Notes under the pieces: generated by a model
The model's database searches: none
What the model was told of the DNA's origin: nothing
What the model saw: only the letters and a program-made list of their open reading frames with translations
NCBI RefSeq assembly: GCF_013344765.1
Contig: NZ_JABVBF010000005.1
Coordinates: forward strand, 1 to 52,797
Source of the DNA: Acinetobacter lactucae
GTDB taxonomy: Bacteria > Pseudomonadota > Gammaproteobacteria > Pseudomonadales > Moraxellaceae
Direction of reading: 5' to 3'
DNA length: 52,797 nt
Shown: piece by piece, positions 26,955-35,558 of the stretch
Layout: every line of letters starts with the position of its first letter
Position numbering within the stretch: the stretch's first letter is position 1
Made by a program: the position numbers and the translations under genes

Positions 26955-28193
26955 ATGAACTTAAACACACAAATTCTTATTGCTGCCATTTTGGGCCTAG
27001 CCTTTGGTTTTATATTAACGCTATATCCCGATACTGCGTTTGTAAAACATAGTTTATATGGGTTGGGCATATTAAGTAGTGTCTTTATTGGGCTGCTTAA
27101 AATGTTGTTGGTGCCCTTAATTTTTAGTTCGATTGTTGTGGGGGTGTCGAATTTGCAGGCGGGAGGGCAGTTAGGTCCAGTCTGGAAAATTACCTTTTTA
27201 TGTTGTTTGACCACAACAACATTGGCTTTAATTTTGGGTATAAGTTGTGCTCATCTATTTGAAGTAGGGCGCGGTATAGATATCTCTATTTTCCAAACAT
27301 CTATGCAAAATTATCAGGCACCTGATAGTTTAAACCCTGCAAGTTTTTTCACTAATTTTATTCAAAATACATTAATCAACCCATTTAAAGCCTTTAGCGA
27401 CGGTAACGTTTTAGCTGTTGTGGTATTTGCCCTATTTGTTGGTGTGGCTTTAGTCCATGGCGGTGAGCGTTTCAAAAGTGTTCGCTTATTAAGTCATCAG
27501 TTTTTTGAAATAATGATGATGCTAGTCGGCTGGGTAATGAAGCTAGCACCTTTGGGTATTTTTGCGTTATTAGCAAAGTTAATGGCAACGGAAGATATTT
27601 CAGTACTAAGCCGTTTGGCTGAGTTTGCTGTTGTAGTGACGGGGACTACCATTTTTCATGGTGCTGTTGTTTTGCCGCTATTACTTTGGATTTTTGGCCG
27701 TATGAGTCCTTGGACTTTTTTCAAAGGAACACGTACAGCGCTAATTACTGCATTTGCAACCAGTTCTAGCTCTGCCACGATGCCACTTAGTATGAAATGC
27801 GCACAGGAAAACTTAGGCGTTCGTCCTCAAACAGCGGGGTTCGTAATTCCTTTAGGCACGCAGCTTAATATGGATGGTACGGCACTATATGAAGCGGCAG
27901 CTGCATTGTTTGTGGCAAATTTGGTGGGGCTAGATTTAAACCTGACACAACAAATTATCGTGTGCTTAACAGCAATGATTGCATCACTCGGTGCGCCAGG
28001 AATACCTAGCGCGGGCATGGTCACTATGATTATGGTTTTACAATCTGTGGGTTTGCCAGCTGAGGCAATTGCAATTTTACTTCCGATTGACCGTTTGTTA
28101 GATACAGTCAGAACAGTGGTAAATGTGCAGGGCGATATGATGATTAGTGTGGTTGTAGACCGTTATACGAAAGATAAAGATATCAGTGTCTAA
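26955..28193 (+). CDS. dicarboxylate/amino-acid:cation symporter (DAACS, GltP type)
   Basis: Inner-membrane symporter of 412 residues with many hydrophobic segments. It has the two landmark regions of the family: the serine-rich hairpin ATSSSSATMPLSMKCA and the IPLGTQLNMDGTALYEA motif, where the NMDGT turn binds the ion and substrate. The substrate could be glutamate, aspartate or C4-dicarboxylates. The frame extends 27 codons upstream without hydrophobic or family features, so the ATG at 26955 is chosen, though its ribosome site is weak. Confidence 0.88.
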   Translation: MNLNTQILIAAILGLAFGFILTLYPDTAFVKHSLYGLGILSSVFIGLLKMLLVPLIFSSIVVGVSNLQAGGQLGPVWKITFLCCLTTTTLALILGISCAHLFEVGRGIDISIFQTSMQNYQAPDSLNPASFFTNFIQNTLINPFKAFSDGNVLAVVVFALFVGVALVHGGERFKSVRLLSHQFFEIMMMLVGWVMKLAPLGIFALLAKLMATEDISVLSRLAEFAVVVTGTTIFHGAVVLPLLLWIFGRMSPWTFFKGTRTALITAFATSSSSATMPLSMKCAQENLGVRPQTAGFVIPLGTQLNMDGTALYEAAAALFVANLVGLDLNLTQQIIVCLTAMIASLGAPGIPSAGMVTMIMVLQSVGLPAEAIAILLPIDRLLDTVRTVVNVQGDMMISVVVDRYTKDKDISV

Positions 28194-28206
28194 CTATCTA
28201 TAGATT

Positions 28207-28240
28207 AAAAAAAGCAGGATTTTAAATCCTGCTTTTTTAT
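28207..28240. terminator. bidirectional terminator, symporter / hydrolase gene
   Basis: Perfect palindromic stem around TTTAAA: AAAAAGCAGGATTT with AAATCCTGCTTTTT, between converging genes. Confidence 0.92.
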
Positions 28241-28241
28241 T

Positions 28242-29192
28242 TTAAGCGGCTTGAAGCTCTGCTCTTTTTGCTGCTGGAGATTGGGATAAATAACTTACCG
28301 CATCTTCAGTGCTGCCTTCTTTAACTGGATCATACCAAGGCATGAGGTAATCAATTTGTTGGGCAATCAGCCAAAATGGATTTGGTAAAACCTGATTGTC
28401 TTTTCGGCTAATTTTATACCACTCTACAGCAACCCATACTGGGAAAAATCTGGATTTAGCAGCATCAGCAAAACGTGGATCTTGTTTCATAATATGCGCA
28501 GCGCCATCTACCCATAATCCAAGCACCAGTACAATCACTACAAGGCTTAAATAGTAGCGTGGAATATATCCACCACCCAAATGGCGGTATAAATCAAAAG
28601 CTACGGTACGGTGTTCAATTTCTTCTGAACCATGCCATTTAACTAAATCGACCATTTCAGGGTCAGCACCTAATTCTTCCCAACGTTTGTTGTAGAGTGC
28701 ATATTTCCCTAACACACAGGTCATATGCTCAACAGTTGCAATAACGCCTAAACGGAAAAGATCCCATTGCTCTTGTAGAAATTGAGGGACTTCTTTATCA
28801 AAAGGTTTATCTGCTAAGGCGGTGGTAAATAGATAATTCATAATGTCCAGATTTCTCTGGATATCAATATTACGTGCGCTTAAATATTCTTTGTTTGCAG
28901 AGCTGTGGGCATTGGCATGCATAGCTTCTTGGCGGATAAATGCTTGTACATCCTGTTTAAGTTTTTCGTCTTTAATTTGCGGTAAAACTTTATTGTACAA
29001 ACGGCAAAACCAGAATTCTCCGGCAGGTAAAATGTTATTAATTTCATTAATAAAATAACTTGCGAAAGGCTGATTTGGAATCCAGTCAACAGGGGTATCT
29101 TTCCAGTCAAATTTTACTTTACGTGGAAGAATTTTATAGTCAATAGAAGAACCTAAAGCCTTGTTCTTCAAAAAAGATAACAATTTCATCAT
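28242..29192 (-). CDS. predicted metal-dependent hydrolase (PF10118 type)
   Basis: A 316-residue protein of the uncharacterised metal-dependent hydrolase family found in Proteobacteria. The likely metal-binding residues are seen in FIRQEAMHANAHSS, ATVEHMTCVLG and HGSEEIEHRTVAFDLYRH, which has a helix-bundle di-metal look. One hydrophobic stretch, YYLSLVVIVLVLGLWVDG, may anchor it to the membrane. Activity unknown. It is transcribed separately from engB, which ends in its own terminator just upstream. Confidence 0.78.
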   Translation of the reverse strand: MMKLLSFLKNKALGSSIDYKILPRKVKFDWKDTPVDWIPNQPFASYFINEINNILPAGEFWFCRLYNKVLPQIKDEKLKQDVQAFIRQEAMHANAHSSANKEYLSARNIDIQRNLDIMNYLFTTALADKPFDKEVPQFLQEQWDLFRLGVIATVEHMTCVLGKYALYNKRWEELGADPEMVDLVKWHGSEEIEHRTVAFDLYRHLGGGYIPRYYLSLVVIVLVLGLWVDGAAHIMKQDPRFADAAKSRFFPVWVAVEWYKISRKDNQVLPNPFWLIAQQIDYLMPWYDPVKEGSTEDAVSYLSQSPAAKRAELQAA

Positions 29193-29232
29193 TTAGTCCT
29201 GATTTTTAACTCGATGAAGTTATAACGAGTAT

Positions 29233-29268
29233 AAAAAAAGCCCCTACGTTTGTGTTTAGCAATAGGGG
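29233..29268 (-). terminator. engB terminator
   Basis: On the minus strand the arms CCCCTA (29263-29268) and TAGGGG (29241-29246) enclose 16 bases and are followed by CTTTTTTT. Confidence 0.75.
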
Positions 29269-29315
29269 ACAATTGAGTATAAATTTAATGAAGAAATTGT
29301 ATCTGCTATGACAAT

Positions 29316-30092
29316 TTAGCTTTCTGCATCCTCATCTGTGGCTTCAGGAATCGCATCGACATCAAATTCCGGCTCTTGATCAAGCGTAAAATGTAGTCGT
29401 CCAGCCATAACACTGGCTAGTTCTTCTAAACCTAATTTATTAAGTGATGAGAAAAGTTGAATCGAGAAATCAAGCTTCATTTTTTTCAGCTGTTGCTTAA
29501 CTTCTAAGAGTACTTTGTTTGCTGGACCACGATTAAGTTTGTCCGCTTTTGTTAGAAGGATATGAACAAAAAGATGACGTGAATAAGCCCACTCTAGCAT
29601 CATCATATCGAAGTGCTGTAGAGGATGGCGAATATCCATAAGTAATACTAAGCCTTGTAAGCTTTTACGATGGATTAAATAGTTCTCTAGCTCTTTTTGC
29701 CATACTCGTTTCATGTCTTCAGGTACAGCTGCATAGCCATAGCCGGGAAGGTCGACTAAACGCTGATCAGGATTACCTAGGCTGAAGAAGTTAATCATCT
29801 GAGTACGGCCAGGTTTTTTAGAGGCACGTGCGAGCTGTTTTTTATTGGTCAAGGCATTAATGGCACTGGACTTACCAGCATTTGAGCGTCCTGCAAAAGC
29901 AATCTCGTAGCCACTATCTTCAACACAAAGTGCCAATTTAGGTGCACTCATTAGAAACTCAGCTTGGCGTAACCAGTTTAGTGATTGCACAGCGTAGGCT
30001 GTGATCGCCGGATCTGGGGCTTTTTCATAGCTGATCTTTTGCTTGGGTGCGAGTCTGGCTTTGGTGTCTTTCGATTTTTCACTACGACGCAT
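29316..30092 (-). CDS. engB: ribosome biogenesis GTPase EngB (YihA/YsxC)
   Basis: Essential GTPase of 258 residues needed for 50S assembly. G1 loop GRSNAGKSS (68-76), G3 DLPGYGYA and G4 TKADKL are all visible. The protein has an N-terminal Lys-rich extension of about 20 residues and a C-terminal acidic tail (EFDVDAIPEATDEDAES) beyond the usual about 200. It is separate from its neighbours. Confidence 0.92.
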   Translation of the reverse strand: MRRSEKSKDTKARLAPKQKISYEKAPDPAITAYAVQSLNWLRQAEFLMSAPKLALCVEDSGYEIAFAGRSNAGKSSAINALTNKKQLARASKKPGRTQMINFFSLGNPDQRLVDLPGYGYAAVPEDMKRVWQKELENYLIHRKSLQGLVLLMDIRHPLQHFDMMMLEWAYSRHLFVHILLTKADKLNRGPANKVLLEVKQQLKKMKLDFSIQLFSSLNKLGLEELASVMAGRLHFTLDQEPEFDVDAIPEATDEDAES

Positions 30093-30192
30093 AAAAAATA
30101 ACTTTTTAAATGAGAGGGCTCGCGCCTAGTATAAAGGAGCTTGGGTATTCTTGCTAATTTTCAATAAATCAACTTATCAAAATCAGTAGAGG

Positions 30193-30630
30193 TCAGATTT
30201 GTAAAAATGCAATAGGGGAGTTGGCAGGAGCAGATTTTGATTGCTGCAAAACTTCTCCGAGTGTGTATTGGTCTAGGCTTTGATAAAAGCTCTCTAAAGC
30301 CTGATCTAAAATACCTTTTAAACCACAGTGACTGCGTAATACGCAAGGTGGTGTATTGCATTCAACGATTTGATTGTCGCCCTGTAATATTCGAACAATT
30401 GAGCCTAAATTTGAGTTAAGTGCATCTGGATTTAAGCGAATTCCTCCACCTTTTCCACGAATGGTAATAATCCATTCCTGCTTGCCCATGAAATGAACAA
30501 CTTTAACTAAATGGTTTTGTGAAACATGCAAATCTTTCGCGATTTCTGCAATCGTGTAGGGTGCATCACTGGGGCGTGCAACATACATTAATATTCGTAA
30601 TGCATAATCGGTAAATTTATTAAGCTGCAT
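30193..30630 (-). CDS. nsrR: Rrf2-family NO-sensing repressor NsrR
   Basis: Winged-helix repressor of 145 residues with a [Fe-S] cluster sensor. The N-terminus MQLNKFTDYALRILMYVA is typical of NsrR. Cysteines are C91, C96 and C102 (CX4CX5C), the same positions as in E. coli NsrR; NO damages the cluster and releases DNA. The frame begins at a TTG three codons earlier, but the ATG at 30630 has GGTG at proper spacing. It lies directly downstream of the globin gene, in the same direction, which its own operator would control. I expect it to act on hmp-like and other NO-response genes. Confidence 0.88.
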   Translation of the reverse strand: MQLNKFTDYALRILMYVARPSDAPYTIAEIAKDLHVSQNHLVKVVHFMGKQEWIITIRGKGGGIRLNPDALNSNLGSIVRILQGDNQIVECNTPPCVLRSHCGLKGILDQALESFYQSLDQYTLGEVLQQSKSAPANSPIAFLQI

Positions 30631-30671
30631 GATCACCAAAAATGGAAGAGAATAAAAAGGATGATCATCTT

Positions 30672-30705
30672 AGCCTGAAAGTTTAAATAAGAAAACTTTC
30701 AGGCT
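30672..30705 (-). other. intercistronic 13-base-pair hairpin, globin gene / nsrR
   Basis: AGCCTGAAAGTTT (30672-30684) pairs perfectly with AAACTTTCAGGCT (30693-30705) around an eight-base loop. On the minus strand no T run follows directly, so it is not a normal terminator. It could partly end transcription, stabilise the globin mRNA, or be a processing point between the two genes. A perfect ten-base palindrome GATGATCATC (30660-30669) lies just beyond, 30 bases before the nsrR start. Confidence 0.6.
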
Positions 30706-30718
30706 AGAGGTTTTTACA

Positions 30719-31483
30719 TTACAGCGTTAAAGGAGCTGAAACCTGCACTTGATCACCCACTCTGTAATGTTCAAGTAAAATATTAGCAACCGAAAACTCA
30801 GTATGATTTTCTTCAGACTGCACTTCAAAGTGATACGAATTATTTTCTTGAGCTTCTGTAAATTTAAAAGCTTTCGGTTGTTCAAGCTGTTGCTCGGGAA
30901 CTTGTACTTTAACTGAAATAAAGGCATTTGCTGGGCTAGTCAGTATGTCCTCATGGTCGGTTGCTTTTAAAGTGAAGCGTTTGCCAGATTCCAAAGGATC
31001 AATTTGAGTAATTTCAAATGAACGCCAGCCAGCCCATCCACCTTTTAAGCTCTTAAGTTGTTCATATTTTTGTTTTTCAACACCAATCAAGATATCTGCC
31101 AACTGTAAGTATGCTTGCTTCCACGCCTCGATAAGTTCTGATTCAAATGGCACATTGAGTACTTCACTAATTGAATGAAGTAGGTTGTCACCAACAATTG
31201 CATATTGGTCAGGTTGAATATCTAAGCTCACGTGTTTAGTAGTGATGCGTTCAACAGCTTTAGCTAGAACAGTGGGGTTTTCAATATTTTCTGCATAAGC
31301 AAGTACAGCAGCTGCAAGTGCGCGCGGCTGACGTAAGCTGGTTTGGTCATCTAAATTAAAAACATTTTTTAATTCGGGATTGTTATTAAGCATGCGCTTA
31401 TAAAAGTATGTAGTCAGCGTAACACCGTGTTCACGTAAAACTGGGACAGTAGATTTAACAAGTTCAATTTGTTGTGGAGTCAT
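30719..31483 (-). CDS. truncated flavohaemoglobin-like globin
   Basis: A 254-residue protein: a full flavohaemoglobin-type globin (1-about 140) plus a relic of the FAD domain (about 148-254), with no NAD domain. Hmp of E. coli has 396. The haem pocket is complete: Y28 (distal), H84 (proximal), Y94 and E136, matching Hmp Y29, H85, Y95 and E135. The segment aligning with the FAD motif RQYS reads KAFK, so FAD binding is probably lost. It stops after VGDQVQVSAP at the end of the FAD domain. Its start is the ATG at 31483 with AAGG seven bases upstream. The promoter carries an NsrR site, so NO should induce it. It may oxidise NO with electrons from a separate reductase, or bind and sense NO. Confidence 0.87.
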   Translation of the reverse strand: MTPQQIELVKSTVPVLREHGVTLTTYFYKRMLNNNPELKNVFNLDDQTSLRQPRALAAAVLAYAENIENPTVLAKAVERITTKHVSLDIQPDQYAIVGDNLLHSISEVLNVPFESELIEAWKQAYLQLADILIGVEKQKYEQLKSLKGGWAGWRSFEITQIDPLESGKRFTLKATDHEDILTSPANAFISVKVQVPEQQLEQPKAFKFTEAQENNSYHFEVQSEENHTEFSVANILLEHYRVGDQVQVSAPLTL

Positions 31484-31510
31484 GGCTAGACCTTATTTAT
31501 CTGGCTATAT

Positions 31511-31550
31511 TAAATGTATTTAAAATACATCTTTAAAAAATTAATGGCAA
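31511..31550 (-). promoter_or_regulatory. NsrR-regulated promoter of the globin gene
   Basis: On the minus strand TTGCCA (31545-31550), 17 bases, then TATTTT (31522-31527) form the promoter. Overlapping the -10 is the palindrome with left half AAGATGTATTT and right half AAATACATTTA around one T (31511-31533). It differs from the NsrR consensus (AAGATGYATTT, N, AAATRCATCTT) at two positions only. Repressor bound here would cover the -10, so blocking is expected in the absence of NO. Confidence 0.85.
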
Positions 31551-31570
31551 TAACTTTTTCATAAAAACCA

Positions 31571-31598
31571 TAAAAAAAATAGGGGATATAAAATCCCC
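31571..31598 (-). terminator. terminator of the DUF853 ATPase gene
   Basis: On the minus strand GGGGAT and ATCCCC (31593-31598 and 31582-31587) pair around five bases and are followed by TATTTTTTTT. Confidence 0.8.
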
Positions 31599-31628
31599 CT
31601 AAAATTAAAGCAATTTTTTTTAATATTT

Positions 31629-33176
31629 TTATTTACCGAATAAAGAGCCGAGCAAGCCTCTTACGAGTTTTTGTCCCGTACTTCCTCCTAAGCTTCGTGC
31701 AGCACTTTTTGCAAAAGTTCCGACAATGTCTTGGGTGAGCTTGGCTCTTTCACGGGCTGCTCGTTCTTCCTCTTTAAGTTGTTCACGTGCCAAACGTTCC
31801 TGCTCTTTAGCTTGCTGTTTTGCTAAAGTTTCTTGTTCTTTTGCTTGTTGTTTAGCAAGTTCAGCATTTTGTTGCTGCTGTTCACGTTCAGCAACTTTAT
31901 TTTGTAGCATTTCATAGGCACTATCACGATCTACAGCTTGTTCATAAACTCCAGCAATAATACTTTGCGAGATTAGAGTCTGACGCTCTTCTGTAGTGAT
32001 AGGTGTAAATGAAGAGTAGGGAGGCATAACCCAGCCACGTTCTACAATCTGTGGCGTACCTTGCTCATCTAAGCAGCTAATGAGTGCCTCACCAACACCA
32101 AGTTCGGTAATCGCTTCATCAACTTTAAAGTTTGGATTGGCCCGGAAAGTATCTGCTGCAGTTTTTACCGCTTTTTGATCTTTAGGGGTGAATGCACGTA
32201 ATGCATGTTGAACGCGATTACCAAGTTGCCCCAGAACACTTTCAGGTAAATCGAGTGGGTTTTGAGTAATAAAGTAGATACCTACTCCTTTAGAGCGGAT
32301 TAAACGTACAACTTGCTCAATCTTATCTTGGAGTGCTTGACTGGCATTATCAAATAACAAGTGAGCTTCATCAAAGAAAAACACGAGTTTAGGCTTATCC
32401 ATATCACCGACTTCTGGTAGCTGTTCAAATAGCTCTGAAAGCATCCATAAAAGGAAAGTGGCATATAGCTTTGGTGTATTCATCAGCTTGTCGGCAGCAA
32501 GAATATTGATATAGCCATGTCCGTTTGCATCGGTTTGAATAAAATCTAAAATATTTAAAGCAGGTTCACCAAAAAATTGCTCTCCACCTTGGTCGGCAAG
32601 GGCTAGTAAATTGCGTTGAATAGCACCTAGGCTTGCTGGGGATAAATTGCCATATTCTGCTTTAAACTCGGCTGCATGTTCACTCACAAAAGTGATCATG
32701 GCTTTTAAATCTTTAAAGTCGACTAAAAGTAACCCTTGGTCATCTGCAATACGGAATACAGCAGAGAGCACACCTTCTTGGGTATCATTTAAGTTTAGTA
32801 TGCGTGCTAATAAAATTGGCCCAATTTCAGAAATAGTGGTTCGGATAGGATGACCTTGCTGACCAAATAAATCCCAAAAAACAACTGGATTGGCTGCGAA
32901 AGGAACACTATCAATTTGCAAAAGCTTTAGTCGCTCATTAAATTTATCAGAAGCTTCTCCCGCTTTTGCGAGGCTCGAAACATCGCCTTTAGCATCGGCA
33001 AGAAATACCGGCACACCGATTCGAGAGAAACTCTCTGCTAGAACTTTTAACGTAACTGTTTTACCTGTACCTGTGGCGCCTGCAATAAGTCCATGACGGT
33101 TAGCAAACTGGGAAAGCAAAACAATTTCTTTTGATGTGTCATTAATATTTTTAGCAATAACAATCGGTGTACCCAT
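31629..33176 (-). CDS. HerA-like ATPase (DUF853 family)
   Basis: A 515-residue ATPase of the helicase-HerA-like family, close to E. coli YjgR. Walker A GATGTGKT (33-40) and Walker [15 protein letters not shown] near residue 265 are intact, with the [12 protein letters not shown] sensor and an [11 protein letters not shown] block. Residues about 425-490 form a long, highly charged helix rich in Gln, Glu, Lys and Ala (repeats of QQAKEQE type) that may be a coiled coil, and the C-terminus is glycine-rich. The cellular role of the family is not known. Not coupled to its neighbours. Confidence 0.85.
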   Translation of the reverse strand: MGTPIVIAKNINDTSKEIVLLSQFANRHGLIAGATGTGKTVTLKVLAESFSRIGVPVFLADAKGDVSSLAKAGEASDKFNERLKLLQIDSVPFAANPVVFWDLFGQQGHPIRTTISEIGPILLARILNLNDTQEGVLSAVFRIADDQGLLLVDFKDLKAMITFVSEHAAEFKAEYGNLSPASLGAIQRNLLALADQGGEQFFGEPALNILDFIQTDANGHGYINILAADKLMNTPKLYATFLLWMLSELFEQLPEVGDMDKPKLVFFFDEAHLLFDNASQALQDKIEQVVRLIRSKGVGIYFITQNPLDLPESVLGQLGNRVQHALRAFTPKDQKAVKTAADTFRANPNFKVDEAITELGVGEALISCLDEQGTPQIVERGWVMPPYSSFTPITTEERQTLISQSIIAGVYEQAVDRDSAYEMLQNKVAEREQQQQNAELAKQQAKEQETLAKQQAKEQERLAREQLKEEERAARERAKLTQDIVGTFAKSAARSLGGSTGQKLVRGLLGSLFGK

Positions 33177-33218
33177 ATATTTTTATCCTACGGTTTGAGT
33201 CACTATAATGTTGTCGTT

Positions 33219-34409
33219 TTACAGTTGTTTCAGTGCATTTTCGATATCTTGTATCAAATCTTGCGGATCTTCTAGTCCTATACAGAATCGAACCAATAAT
33301 CCTTGTTGTAAATGTGTATTCTCAAGTTTTCTCATCATTTTTAAATCGTAAAGCATAATCAGACTAACGGGTCCACCCCAGCTAAAGCCGAGCTTAAATA
33401 ACTCTAATGCATCGCAGAAACGACGTATTGCTGTAATGTCATATTCAGGTTTAAAAATAACACTCACTAAGCCAGCACTTTGACCGGTGGTGCAGATTTC
33501 TTGCCAGTATTGATGGCCTGGGGCGTTCTCATCGCTTGGATGTAGAACTTGTGCAAATTGAGGTTGGTTCTTTAGCCATTTAAGTAATATTTGTGCATTA
33601 GCTGACTGTTGTTCATAGCGTAAAGACATATGAGCAAGGCTGCGTTGAACTTGAGCCGCATCGTCTCCCGAAACTGCAATACCTAAAATGGCGTGTGTAC
33701 GGAATAAGCGGTGATGCAGTTTTTCATCACGAGTTACAATGCTGCCCATTAAGATGTCACCACCCCCGCTTGGATATTTGGTAAGTGCGTGAACGGTTAG
33801 GTCGACTGATAAATGTTCATCAGAAAAATTAAAAGCATTAAACGCAAGCCCAGCTCCCCAAGTGTTATCTAGAGCCGTCAATACACCATGTTTTTTAGCT
33901 TTTTTGACTAGATTTTTAAGATCAGGGAATTCTAAAGTAACCGAACCTGCAGCTTCTAGCCATAGTAGTTTACTTCTGTCGGTTGGCTGAAAGCTTGATG
34001 CATCAATGGGGTTGTATACTTTAACTATAATGCCATACTGACTTTGTAGATAATTTAAATGTTCTAGATTTGGTCCGTAAATATTGTCTGGAACCCATAC
34101 TTCATCATTGGTGCTCAAAAACGTTGAGTTCACAATATTAATTGCGGATAAACCACTCGGTGCAAGTAAACAATGCAAACCACCCTCAATTTGCGCAATA
34201 TTGTCGCCTAGTGTGAAGGTGGTAGGAGTGCCATGTGTCCCATAACTATAGTCATAAGGGTCAGTCCAATGACGATCAAAAAGGTGCGAAGTTGATTTGA
34301 AAATAATGGTTGATGCGCGAAATAGGGGAGGTTGCACTGTTTCAATGAATTGTGGAGCCTTTCTTGGGGCATGAATGAGACGAGTCTGGAAATCGTTATG
34401 CTTTTTCAT
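33219..34409 (-). CDS. metC: cystathionine beta-lyase
   Basis: PLP enzyme of 396 residues that splits cystathionine to homocysteine, pyruvate and ammonia in methionine synthesis. The Schiff-base lysine is K211 in VHALTKYPSGGGD, with D181 in TALDNTWGAG for the pyridine nitrogen. YSYGTHGTPT, just ahead of the GGLHCLLAPSGLSA block, is the Tyr/Arg region of the Cys/Met-metabolism family. Divergent from the amidotransferase gene. Confidence 0.88.
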   Translation of the reverse strand: MKKHNDFQTRLIHAPRKAPQFIETVQPPLFRASTIIFKSTSHLFDRHWTDPYDYSYGTHGTPTTFTLGDNIAQIEGGLHCLLAPSGLSAINIVNSTFLSTNDEVWVPDNIYGPNLEHLNYLQSQYGIIVKVYNPIDASSFQPTDRSKLLWLEAAGSVTLEFPDLKNLVKKAKKHGVLTALDNTWGAGLAFNAFNFSDEHLSVDLTVHALTKYPSGGGDILMGSIVTRDEKLHHRLFRTHAILGIAVSGDDAAQVQRSLAHMSLRYEQQSANAQILLKWLKNQPQFAQVLHPSDENAPGHQYWQEICTTGQSAGLVSVIFKPEYDITAIRRFCDALELFKLGFSWGGPVSLIMLYDLKMMRKLENTHLQQGLLVRFCIGLEDPQDLIQDIENALKQL

Positions 34410-34577
34410 AGTGCGTTATGTTTTAAATGATAAAGTTAGATTAAGAGAAATTTAAACTATTCGCTAGATTTATAAAGTTTTGTAAGATGTTTCGTTACAG
34501 TCGACCCATAAAACAAAAACTTGGCTTTATTTTTGCAAAGACCTCTACAACATTCTAACAACAATAGGTTTAAGCGC

Positions 34578-35306
34578 ATGAAGTCGCATTTAAGAGTTCA
34601 TTATTTTCAACATATCGCTGGTGAAGGCTTTGGAAGTTGTTATTCATTTTTGAAAGCTCACCATGCGACTATTAGTTCTACGGAGTTTTTTGCACTTCCT
34701 GTCGATCGGTCACTTGAAATTGAAGCTTTACCCCGAATTGATGAAGTTGACTTGTTATTGGTCATGGGGGGTACCATGAGTGTAAATGACGAGGCTAATT
34801 ATCCATGGCTTAAGATTGAGAAAAGATGGTTACGTCGTTATTTGGCAGCAGGGAAGCCGGCTATAGGCCTTTGCTTGGGTGGGCAGTTAATTGCTAATGC
34901 ATTAGGGGCGGCAGTCAGTCGAAACCGCTATCAGGAGCTTGGATGGTCGACAGTTCAAAGAGTAGCAAACCTGCCCCAAGACAGTTTCCCATTACCTGAA
35001 AAAATAAAGGTGATGCAGTGGCACAGTGAAACATTTGAAATACCGAAAGGTGCCATACACTTAGCGGAGAATATAGCTTGTCGCAATCAGATGTATCAAA
35101 TTGGGAAAAATGTGTTGGGCTTTCAATTCCATCCAGAGATGACACCTGCGACTTTAAAACTCTTGCTTGAAAATGAAGAGGAGCTATCTATTTTTAATGG
35201 AGAATATGTTCAATCTGCTAGTGAACTACAATATTCGGAAGCGCAAAAATTTGAACAAGGTAATCAACTCTTAAATAAAGCGATTGAATTTGTCATAAAT
35301 GCTTAA
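34578..35306 (+). CDS. class I glutamine amidotransferase-like protein
   Basis: A 242-residue protein with the GATase-1 fold, like GMP synthase's glutaminase domain. The nucleophile is C99 in AIGLCLGGQ, and the other triad residues are H and E in GFQFHPEMT. No synthetase domain is attached, so it may act on gamma-glutamyl compounds or be a stand-alone glutaminase. Substrate unknown. The frame begins earlier at another ATG, but the ATG at 34578 opens the family homology and has TAGG about nine bases before it. It precedes the ribosomal cluster but has its own promoter region. Confidence 0.8.
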   Translation: MKSHLRVHYFQHIAGEGFGSCYSFLKAHHATISSTEFFALPVDRSLEIEALPRIDEVDLLLVMGGTMSVNDEANYPWLKIEKRWLRRYLAAGKPAIGLCLGGQLIANALGAAVSRNRYQELGWSTVQRVANLPQDSFPLPEKIKVMQWHSETFEIPKGAIHLAENIACRNQMYQIGKNVLGFQFHPEMTPATLKLLLENEEELSIFNGEYVQSASELQYSEAQKFEQGNQLLNKAIEFVINA

Positions 35307-35362
35307 ATGATTTATCAATGCTAGGTTAAAGCACGTTTTGAACAAAAAATAGAAAAAGAGAA

Positions 35363-35391
35363 TTGCATAAGACTTAAACAATCGTTATAAT
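35363..35391 (+). promoter_or_regulatory. promoter of the S10-spc ribosomal operon
   Basis: TTGCAT (35363-35368), a 17-base spacer, and perfect TATAAT (35386-35391) predict a start near 35398. This gives a leader of about 160 bases before rpsJ. It is the strongest promoter in the window. Confidence 0.88.
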
Positions 35392-35397
35392 GGGCGA

Positions 35398-35558
35398 CCC
35401 TCAAAAGGAGGGGCATTTACTGCGAAGAAAGTAGTAAATGTGCATTACAGTCATGGCATCGATCATGACCTTAGTGATTTTCACTGCCTTTGACACTTAC
35501 CAATGGGTGAGATGCGTCAAGGGTGATTCTTTATATGTTTGGCTTGGAGTTTACTGGT
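35398..35558 (+). other. S10 operon leader with hairpins
   Basis: The leader has AAGGAGGGG (35406-35414), a perfect ribosome-binding sequence with no usual start codon at the right distance. CATTTACT/AGTAAATG (35414-35440) forms one hairpin and GTCATG/CATGAC (35450-35469) another. A 42-codon frame begins at ATG 35438 and ends at TAA 35566, overlapping the rpsJ start. In E. coli, L4 represses this operon through its leader. Whether this leader does the same is not shown by sequence alone. Confidence 0.5.
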
